This document shows, in pieces, positions 8,079 through 14,895 of a stretch of 32,105 nucleotides of DNA. Below the pieces are notes generated by a model. The model was not told where the DNA came from, ran no database searches, and saw nothing but the letters and a program-made list of their open reading frames with translations. Source of the DNA: Lachnospiraceae bacterium (GTDB lineage: Bacteria; Bacillota; Clostridia; Lachnospirales; Lachnospiraceae); the NCBI GenBank assembly GCA_016291655.1, contig JAEEYF010000026.1, positions 1 to 32,105 of the forward strand. The letters are read 5' to 3'. The number at the start of each line of letters is the position of its first letter. Position 1 is the first letter of the stretch. The position numbers were made by a program, and so were the translations under genes.

Positions 8079-9503
8079 TTAAGCATGATCTGTATTGATT
8101 TCTTTGTTCCTTGCCATTTTTTCTTCAAACAATTTCTTTTGATCTGCCACCTGTTTCATTCCAAAGACCACAAACATAAGCATGAACACGGGAAATGCAA
8201 GTTTGCAAAACCTGACGAAAAAGCAAAAGGAAAAGATCGAAGGAACCTTATATTGTGTTTCGCCTATGATGATCTCATCATCCCCGAGCCTGTATTCATT
8301 GAACGCCTTAATCATCTCTTCCATTGCGGTTTCAATTCCGGTAAGCTTTGAGACAATGCTTGTCATTTCCTTTTCCGCTGCCTCAGTCTCCGCAGCAGTC
8401 GCCTTTTCTTTGCTTAGATCTTCTATGTACCCCTTGTAGATGTCTATTTCAGAATTCAACGAAGTCAAGCGGCTCGTGAGCTCTATCTTTTGTGTGATAA
8501 GTGATTCATAAGTCTCCACCGAATGGCTTTCAATGGCAACCACTGAGTCTCCACCCATCCCAACATACAAAATGTCATCCATTTCATAGTTGTCTATCAA
8601 AGCATCTATTTCAGCAAGGTTCTCCGCAACTCTTTTAACATTGGTGTTTAGAAGGTTGATCCTGTACTGATACATATTGCTGAGTCTTTCGGGATTCTTT
8701 GAGTACACCTTCATCATGACCGTAGCTTCAAGGTTAGAAAGATTGTTGTTTTCTACATCTCTGCATCTCACACAGAAGTCATTAAAGTTCATTCCGTTAT
8801 GCGTGAAATTTACGTCTTCGTTGAACAAAAATGCAGCATATTCATCAATCGTTTTAAGTCTGTTCCTGAGCACATCGATCTGTTGCCTGTAGTCTGCAGA
8901 CTCCATGAACTGAACCCTGTTTTCGGAGTCATCATTCACAGGATAGACGTAATTTGCCCTGAAGTACTTTTCGTACTGACTAACGATCCCGGTCAAAAGC
9001 TTTTTTAGATCTCCCGATGAAACAGACGGATCAAAGGTGTCAAACAGTGTAACCTCATATGCTGTTGTGTAAACATTGTCCTTTTTCACCCCATGTTCCG
9101 AGATCAAATTGTACACTGATTCGTAAGAAACAAGCCTTTCCATAATGTCTCCGGGGAAGTATCCCTTTACTCTGATGCTTGCTCTTACCTCTTCTGTATT
9201 GTACTTTCCTGAAAGTCCGATGTTTTTCAGTGCTGCCTCAACAACTTCCGCTTTCTTAATCCCTTCTATGGTAAAGGGTTGACCATTTGGCATTTGATTT
9301 AAGGCAGCTCCGTTGTAAGTAAATTCTATCGTAGTGCTTGCACTTCTTTTAACAGGATTTGCCTTGTAAAGATCATAACATGCTAATACAAATCCTATTA
9401 CAATTCCTATCATCAGAAGAGCGAGCCCAAAAAGTAAATTATTTTGTCTTAGTGTTTTTTTCTGATCAGAGATGACCCTGTTGTTTTTTTTGCTATTTCC
9501 CAT
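8079..9503 (-). CDS. Wzz-like polysaccharide co-polymerase, second copy
   Basis: A 474-residue protein with the two-helix layout of polysaccharide co-polymerases: one membrane helix at about residues 23-45 (LLFGLALLMIGIVIGFVLAC), a long extracytoplasmic helical region with coiled-coil character, and a second helix near residues 425-450 before a short basic tail. The family sets the chain length of Wzy-made polymers. It shares with its upstream neighbour the pattern VSSGDLKKLLTGIVSQYEKYF, which matches SSDDLTALLNNIIVEYKKYF, so the two are paralogues. There is no BY-kinase domain at the C-terminus and no kinase gene in the window. The genes overlap by 11 bp. A run of eight A residues lies right after the start codon. 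The name rests on topology and context more than on a short motif. Confidence 0.75.
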   Translation of the reverse strand: MGNSKKNNRVISDQKKTLRQNNLLFGLALLMIGIVIGFVLACYDLYKANPVKRSASTTIEFTYNGAALNQMPNGQPFTIEGIKKAEVVEAALKNIGLSGKYNTEEVRASIRVKGYFPGDIMERLVSYESVYNLISEHGVKKDNVYTTAYEVTLFDTFDPSVSSGDLKKLLTGIVSQYEKYFRANYVYPVNDDSENRVQFMESADYRQQIDVLRNRLKTIDEYAAFLFNEDVNFTHNGMNFNDFCVRCRDVENNNLSNLEATVMMKVYSKNPERLSNMYQYRINLLNTNVKRVAENLAEIDALIDNYEMDDILYVGMGGDSVVAIESHSVETYESLITQKIELTSRLTSLNSEIDIYKGYIEDLSKEKATAAETEAAEKEMTSIVSKLTGIETAMEEMIKAFNEYRLGDDEIIIGETQYKVPSIFSFCFFVRFCKLAFPVFMLMFVVFGMKQVADQKKLFEEKMARNKEINTDHA

Positions 9504-11034
9504 TCTTCTTCACCTCTGCCCTTTTTGTACTGTCCTTAATCTCCTTAATGAAAGCAAACATTCCCCAAATGGCAACTGAGATCACAAGACCGATTCCGCC
9601 TCCCATTACTATTTTCTTGAAGTTTGTCAAGAAAATGCCACCTTCGCCTGTTGCGTCTACAGATGTAACGTAAGAAGCTGCAAAGGTTTCACTGGAGGCT
9701 ATTTCTTCAGCCAATCCATTCACTAAATTATATACCTGCCTGCAAAGGGCATTGACTTCCTCGATCTCTTTCTCCACCACCGCAAGGTGTCCGGCAGACG
9801 CGCTGTTCTTGGAAAAGCCGTTGATCTTGTTCTGAAGATCATCATATCTCACTTGCAGCTCTGCCTTTGCGGCATAGAGCTTAGCCTGATTCAAAACAAG
9901 GTTATTGTAGTAATCCGTAACACTCTTTGCTCTGATGACGGCTTCTTCCCCTTCCGAAGTGTTCTGTCTGTTGATCAGGATGTTATTTATCTTGTAATTC
10001 TCGATAAGATTAGTTCCGTTTTCAATGTTTACATTCACTACGCCTAACTTTTGTTTCAAAGCTCTTTGTGAGTAGTTGAATTTTGTGATCACTTTGTCCG
10101 CATCCTTTGCAAGACAATTGTAGTAAACATAGGAATAGAGGTAGTCAACCTTGGTGCTCTTTATCAGTTTAATGAGCTTGTCGATGCTTTCAAAGGAAAA
10201 GCCTGTCTTTACGGACCTGTAATCTTTGAACTCCTCCATTTCCTTCGATGTACAATAATCGCTCAGATCATCCAAAACTGCTACCATGTTGTCAAGCCAT
10301 TCAATGTAATCCAATTCTTCCAGGCTTATGTCGTCTATGCTGTTCTCGGGAAGCTTGAAATTACCATAGGTATCAAAAAAGTACTTTTTGTACTCAACAA
10401 TGATATTATTTAGTAAAGCCGTCAGGTCATCACTTGAAAGATAGTATGCATTATTGCCAAACCCGTTCTTAAGCTTGATCACATACTGATCCTTGTAAGT
10501 GTAGTTCATTGCCGCCTGAAGATCGTTGATGTATTCTGAAGGTGCACCGGTATTAATGTTGGCACTGATCAGCTTTTCAATGATCTCTTTTCTTTGCTTC
10601 GCATCTTCCGTAAGAATACGGCTTATGCTGATGTTGTTGGAAACGGCACTGGCACTTAACCTCTTTTCCACGCCTGTGTTTTCCAGAGCCTTGGCAACAA
10701 TGTTTGATGATGTGATCATGTTCACGTCCAACGCTCTTCCATCCGGAGTAAGCAGTTCACTTGCTTTATCATATGTGAAACCAATTACGGCATTCACTTC
10801 TTCCGTATGTGTCTTAAACATCCAACGGAAGTAAGGAAGCAACATCCCGATTACAACGCACACCGTGATCAACCACAAGAAGATCTTCCTCGTGTTTTTC
10901 ATATTGACCAGAACATTCAGAAGATCGATCTCTGTTTGCGCCTCTTGCCACTGTTCATTTGTTGAATTGTTTAAATAAATTTCGACTTTTGAGTCTTTCC
11001 CCTGCCCTGCAACGGGCTCATATTTTACTTCCAT
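9493..11034 (-). CDS. Wzz-like polysaccharide co-polymerase, first copy
   Basis: A 513-residue protein with a cytoplasmic N-terminus of about 48 residues, a membrane helix at about 49-72 (IFLWLITVCVVIGMLLPYF), a long outer domain of about 400 residues rich in helical segments, and a second helix at about 473-493 starting with a glycine-rich VMGGGIGLVIS, ending in a basic tail. This is the Wzz/PCP layout, and the outer domain is longer than in enteric Wzz proteins. It is followed with an 11-bp overlap by a paralogue of similar layout. Such proteins control polymer length with the polymerase. The start ATG has AAAGGA about 11 bases upstream. No tyrosine kinase partner is seen, so phosphorylation control, if present, must come from elsewhere. 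Confidence 0.75.
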   Translation of the reverse strand: MEVKYEPVAGQGKDSKVEIYLNNSTNEQWQEAQTEIDLLNVLVNMKNTRKIFLWLITVCVVIGMLLPYFRWMFKTHTEEVNAVIGFTYDKASELLTPDGRALDVNMITSSNIVAKALENTGVEKRLSASAVSNNISISRILTEDAKQRKEIIEKLISANINTGAPSEYINDLQAAMNYTYKDQYVIKLKNGFGNNAYYLSSDDLTALLNNIIVEYKKYFFDTYGNFKLPENSIDDISLEELDYIEWLDNMVAVLDDLSDYCTSKEMEEFKDYRSVKTGFSFESIDKLIKLIKSTKVDYLYSYVYYNCLAKDADKVITKFNYSQRALKQKLGVVNVNIENGTNLIENYKINNILINRQNTSEGEEAVIRAKSVTDYYNNLVLNQAKLYAAKAELQVRYDDLQNKINGFSKNSASAGHLAVVEKEIEEVNALCRQVYNLVNGLAEEIASSETFAASYVTSVDATGEGGIFLTNFKKIVMGGGIGLVISVAIWGMFAFIKEIKDSTKRAEVKKNGK

Positions 11035-11077
11035 TGCCCAAGTCCTTTTTACATAATACTTTTTTAGTAAATATTTT

Positions 11078-11103
11078 AATATGCTATTATTTCACAGCAT
11101 ATT
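11078..11103 (-). other. Hairpin over the stop codon of the ligase/polymerase gene
   Basis: An 8-bp inverted repeat AATATGCT / AGCATATT with a 10-base loop covers the stop codon of the upstream gene. It is A/T-rich and lacks a following U tract, so it is not a good terminator. Confidence 0.4.
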
Positions 11104-12874
11104 TGTCAATAAATACAGTTTTGTTCAGCGTCATCCCAAGTCCTAAAATACACCAGAACATCGGTGACGTAACCGGAAGCGAATCGTTTGTCAGCGAACA
11201 CCCAAGGAATCCGATAACTCCGATCAGGCAGCCAAATCCCAATTTCTTGTAATCACTGTCCGGCTTTTTCCAAAAATACAGCTTACAACTATCAACAAGA
11301 TACATTGCAAAAAACACGATCGTTGCGACCATTGACAACACTCCGGTGTTCACTCCCATCTGCAAAAAGTAATTATGCGGACGAGTGTAAACGATATTGA
11401 TAATTCCGAGATTGTACTTTAAAACATAATCCGTTCCGTTTTGTGCAAGTGCAACAGGGAAATTGTCGGGTCCTGCTCCTACAAGGATAAATTTTCTTAA
11501 CATTGGTATTGCAGTCCCCCACACTATGCCTCGCCCGTTTGCAAGCTGTTCATATCCGCTCAAAACATTATCCCAGACAATACACTCATCTTTGTTCCCG
11601 TGGACATTTATAAATGTATAGTTTTGGGTTAAGATGTCATAGTTGAAATCCCATTTATGGGCAGCCATCAGTATATCCATTCCAAAGTCGTTTTCACTGT
11701 TTCTGTATGCATGCATGGGTAGCTGTTCACCATCTGACAAAGTGACACATGTATTATCTCCGACCCCCTCAAACAGAAGAGGTTTCGCATCTTCATAGGC
11801 CTCCACACACACCTTTTGAGTTGAAGTATCAAACTTGAATGTTAACTCTCTTCCTTTATAATAGGCTTTTATACAATCACCGGTAGTATCGATTCCGGTA
11901 AGAGCGTATTCCTTTTGCAAAGGAAATATGACTTGCTTTAAATTGGAAGAATAGTAAAAATTTTTACTTCTGTCGAATAATACTATAAGAACAATGCCTG
12001 TAACCACTACAGGTGCAACAATGTATATCCTTTTGAATACTGCTTTTCCTCTGAAGATCATTGTTACAACTATTATTGCTGCAAGTATAATAAAACCGGT
12101 CTTAGATTTCGAGACGATTAGTGAAAAAATCATGCTTAGTGCAGATAATGATGACAAGATCTTTAAGACCTTTTTATCGGTCTGCAGGAAGAAGGAAGTG
12201 ACTACTATTGGAAGCATCGTACAAACGTAGGGTCCGACGTAGTTGGTGTTTCCAAAGGTTGCATAAGGAATACAGTCCACACTGACTTTGTCCAGCACTT
12301 TTCTCTGTTGAGCGTTCATTATGAAAAACCTCATCCAATCAGCAGCAAATATATTAACGCCCTTGTATTGAAGAAAAGCGATCAGACCAATCACAAAACT
12401 GCAGAAATAGATTGCATAAAGAATATACCGAAAATCTTTTTCATTCTTAACAAAAAACATGACGTAGAACGTTGCGACAGAATAAGTCATCAACACAAGC
12501 ATCGGCTCACATTGATCAAAGCAGCCGCTTATCGCGTAGGATTTGTTCAAGGCAAAGATAGTTGAAAACAGAACGCATAAAAAATATACCGCCATTGGCC
12601 ACATTCTTTTAAAGAGCTTAATTTTTTCCTCTTTGCCAAGCTTCAGGATGCAGATAACAGTTTCAAAAACCATGACTACGCCAATAACAGAAATCCAAAC
12701 ACTCTTTGTGTGCAGAAAATAGTCAGTAGCAAAGCCACCCTGCTTGAACCATGCGTATCCGCTGAAAATAGCTTCAGGATAAGTGTAGGTGTAGGTAATG
12801 AGCGGTACTATTCCAAATATCAATAAAATGGGTATCAAGCCCAAATTGAAATCAATCTTTCTTGTTCTTTTCAT
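11087..12874 (-). CDS. O-antigen ligase/polymerase family membrane protein with large outer loop
   Basis: A 595-residue protein with about ten to twelve membrane helices, of the O-antigen ligase / Wzy_C superfamily (WaaL, Wzy, PglL). The signature outer loop lies between about residues 301 and 510: NGRGIVWGTAIPML at 446-459 and RPHNYFLQMGVNTG at 498-511, the RG-W and HN-L-G motifs of the family. An extra segment of about 135 residues (305-440), likely beta-rich, is inserted before these motifs. The family uses undecaprenyl-linked glycans at the outer face to ligate or polymerise them, or to glycosylate proteins. It is the first gene of the operon, driven by the promoter at 12906-12934, and follows two secreted protein genes. 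With an EpsG-like polymerase also in the cluster, this one may act as ligase. Confidence 0.8.
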   Translation of the reverse strand: MKRTRKIDFNLGLIPILLIFGIVPLITYTYTYPEAIFSGYAWFKQGGFATDYFLHTKSVWISVIGVVMVFETVICILKLGKEEKIKLFKRMWPMAVYFLCVLFSTIFALNKSYAISGCFDQCEPMLVLMTYSVATFYVMFFVKNEKDFRYILYAIYFCSFVIGLIAFLQYKGVNIFAADWMRFFIMNAQQRKVLDKVSVDCIPYATFGNTNYVGPYVCTMLPIVVTSFFLQTDKKVLKILSSLSALSMIFSLIVSKSKTGFIILAAIIVVTMIFRGKAVFKRIYIVAPVVVTGIVLIVLFDRSKNFYYSSNLKQVIFPLQKEYALTGIDTTGDCIKAYYKGRELTFKFDTSTQKVCVEAYEDAKPLLFEGVGDNTCVTLSDGEQLPMHAYRNSENDFGMDILMAAHKWDFNYDILTQNYTFINVHGNKDECIVWDNVLSGYEQLANGRGIVWGTAIPMLRKFILVGAGPDNFPVALAQNGTDYVLKYNLGIINIVYTRPHNYFLQMGVNTGVLSMVATIVFFAMYLVDSCKLYFWKKPDSDYKKLGFGCLIGVIGFLGCSLTNDSLPVTSPMFWCILGLGMTLNKTVFIDKYAVK

Positions 12875-12905
12875 TTTCTTAATTTCCTGTTAATTTTCTT
12901 TATGT

Positions 12906-12934
12906 ATTATACACAATTATTCCTCATTGTACAA
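12906..12934 (-). promoter_or_regulatory. SigA-type promoter of the polysaccharide operon
   Basis: On the minus strand TTGTAC (12929-12934) and a perfect TATAAT (12906-12911) are 17 bp apart. The start of transcription should be near 12899, giving a leader of about 25 bases before the ATG at 12874. It directly follows the terminator of the upstream gene. Confidence 0.8.
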
Positions 12935-12935
12935 G

Positions 12936-12967
12936 AAAAATCCGACTGCCCAAAGAGCAATCGGATT
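12936..12967 (-). terminator. Rho-independent terminator after the second Ig-like protein gene
   Basis: On the minus strand AATCCGATTGC pairs with GCAGTCGGATT (one mismatch, 7-base loop) and runs straight into TTTTT. It separates the secreted-protein genes from the polysaccharide operon. Confidence 0.85.
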
Positions 12968-12989
12968 TAATAATTGATAAAATATCTGT

Positions 12990-14801
12990 CTATTGTCTAA
13001 TGTCAATTTCGATCCACGGTCCCCACATCTGTTCCTGTCTGCCGTTTATAATAGTGGTGCATTTCACATCGAACTTATATTCACCGAGAGGTTTGTTGAG
13101 CATGTTTGTGATCAGCTTACCGCCCTGACTGTTTGCATCCCATGATTTAGACCAGGTAAGAATTGCAGGGTTTGTATAATCACTTATCACAAAAGCATTA
13201 AGTGAGCCCTTCTCACTATCAGACATCGTGTAAGGTTCACCATATTGATCGTAAGTCTTAAATTGAAAACTTACAGGGATCGATGTAGGTGTCGGAGTTC
13301 CGGTTCCGGGTAAAGTAATGATCTGATAAGATTCATCTATATCAATACTTCCAAGATAAGGAGCTTCCGTTACATTGATAGTAAACTGTCCTACAAGAGT
13401 TGATCCTGGAGTGTAATAAGAACGACCTGTTTCACACTGGTAAATGTATACCGATACAACCCCTTCTGAGTATGCATGAAGCATTCCGTTGCTCGTTGTA
13501 ATTGTCGCAGTATTTTTTGAACTGTCATCCAGTACCCAAATATATCTGTAATCCGAGCTCAAAGGATTGATGTCAGTCGAATTCGTGTAAACATTCCTGC
13601 AAGGAGAGTACTTTTTGCCGTCACTTCCGACGAAATAGAACAGCACACTCTTTGTCGTAGTTGCAGGCATTGAACCGACCCAATCCTCACTGCCCTTCCA
13701 GTTAATATCATTACCTGTTTTCGATGTAACAACAATTCCCTCCGCAAGATCAAATGTAGGCCTTACGTACTCCTCGGGAACAACAACCACATCGTTTGAT
13801 TCTATTGTCGTGCTCCTGTCGGAGGAAGTCCATACAGCCTGAACAACCATGCTCTGATCCATCTTGTTCAAGCGAACAACACCTGTGGAAACACTTCTGA
13901 GCGAACAATTGCCCACAGCTTCTTTTTTAACAAACTTTAAGTTTCCGGAAAGGCCGCTTGTAGCCGCGTAAACACTTCCGTTTTCAACTCTTCCGATCAC
14001 GATGTTGTTTGAATCATAAAGTTCAAATACAGGGGTCGCGTCACAATAGCTCAACAATCTGGAACCTGTGATGTCCCATCCGCCCGCCGTAGACATTGTA
14101 TTGTTCTCGTATCTAAGTGAAGCATGATGTGCCTTGAGCTCCCAACTGAGGACTTTCCTGATCCCGCCCTCGGGAAGACCTGTGCCTTTAAATTGATAAG
14201 TTCCGCCATTTATATATGAAGAAGATTCCAGCCAAAGAATGTTCTTGTTTTCATTGTCAATTGTAACAGTGGGGACTACAGAAAAAGTATATTCCTGACC
14301 GTTACCGTAGTATCTGATCTGCTCTACGCTGATCCTGTTCTTAAGCGCTGTGGCCGCCATCTCGGCAGTAGGGAACACAAGTTTCACTCTGTCATAGGAG
14401 TAAAGTTGGACCTGTGTTTCATTCTTTTTGTTAACTATTACATTGATGCTTCCTTCGAAGCTCGTTCTTGTCTTTGCAACGGTAAGCATCACGCTAACCT
14501 TTGCCGTACCGGCACTGACACCGGTGATGATCCCTTTTTTGGGGTCCACTGTGACAACATTGGAGTTGGAAGTTGTCCAATGAAGCGTGTTTATATCTGT
14601 TTTATAGACATATCCGGTTGCACCGTACGGATTCAAATCTTTGGTTTCCCCAATGTCTATTACTATCTCTTCCGCGGTTGTTGTGGATTTCTCACCCAAA
14701 CGTACCTTGCCTCTTGCCGCAAAGGCTTGATCTGAAGGAAGCAGGCAAAGCATAATGACCGCAGCTATCAAATATGATATTAATTTTTCAAACTTCCTCA
14801 T
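12990..14801 (-). CDS. Secreted BIG2-type Ig-like protein, smaller paralogue
   Basis: A 603-residue exported protein. The signal peptide RKFEKLISYLIAAVIMLCLL ends with a probable AFA cleavage site near residue 28. A BIG2-like domain follows (about 35-125) with the family strand pattern LHWTTSNSNVVTV, GIITGVSAGTAKV. The rest is a series of beta-rich segments without catalytic signature; a TPTPTS stretch precedes a region containing DIDESYQ and TYDQYGEPY. The same order occurs in the larger neighbour. No LPXTG, SLH or other anchor is visible. I start at the ATG at 14799-14801 because GGAGGC stands eight bases upstream; an in-frame start 72 bp further up would translate through the terminator of the previous gene. 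There is no promoter in the short gap, so expression probably comes from read-through. Function unknown; likely a coat or matrix protein. Confidence 0.8.
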   Translation of the reverse strand: MRKFEKLISYLIAAVIMLCLLPSDQAFAARGKVRLGEKSTTTAEEIVIDIGETKDLNPYGATGYVYKTDINTLHWTTSNSNVVTVDPKKGIITGVSAGTAKVSVMLTVAKTRTSFEGSINVIVNKKNETQVQLYSYDRVKLVFPTAEMAATALKNRISVEQIRYYGNGQEYTFSVVPTVTIDNENKNILWLESSSYINGGTYQFKGTGLPEGGIRKVLSWELKAHHASLRYENNTMSTAGGWDITGSRLLSYCDATPVFELYDSNNIVIGRVENGSVYAATSGLSGNLKFVKKEAVGNCSLRSVSTGVVRLNKMDQSMVVQAVWTSSDRSTTIESNDVVVVPEEYVRPTFDLAEGIVVTSKTGNDINWKGSEDWVGSMPATTTKSVLFYFVGSDGKKYSPCRNVYTNSTDINPLSSDYRYIWVLDDSSKNTATITTSNGMLHAYSEGVVSVYIYQCETGRSYYTPGSTLVGQFTINVTEAPYLGSIDIDESYQIITLPGTGTPTPTSIPVSFQFKTYDQYGEPYTMSDSEKGSLNAFVISDYTNPAILTWSKSWDANSQGGKLITNMLNKPLGEYKFDVKCTTIINGRQEQMWGPWIEIDIRQ

Positions 14802-14826
14802 TCTAAAAGCCTCCATAACCTTTTCC

Positions 14827-14855
14827 AAAAACAGGAGAGGCAAAAGCCTCTCCTG
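14827..14855 (-). terminator. Strong intercistronic terminator between the two Ig-like genes
   Basis: A perfect 10-bp stem CAGGAGAGGC / GCCTCTCCTG with a TTTT loop is followed on the minus strand by TTTTT. It lies 41 bp after the larger gene and 26 bp before the smaller one, leaving no room for a separate promoter. Confidence 0.9.
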
Positions 14856-14895
14856 AAAATCAGCTTTTTTCAAAGCTATGATTTAATAGATATTA

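Noticed and set aside
14802-14873. Upstream start for the smaller Ig-like protein
   Set aside because: Translation from there would run through the terminator hairpin and put about 24 residues ahead of a normal signal peptide; GGAGGC fits the ATG at 14799-14801.
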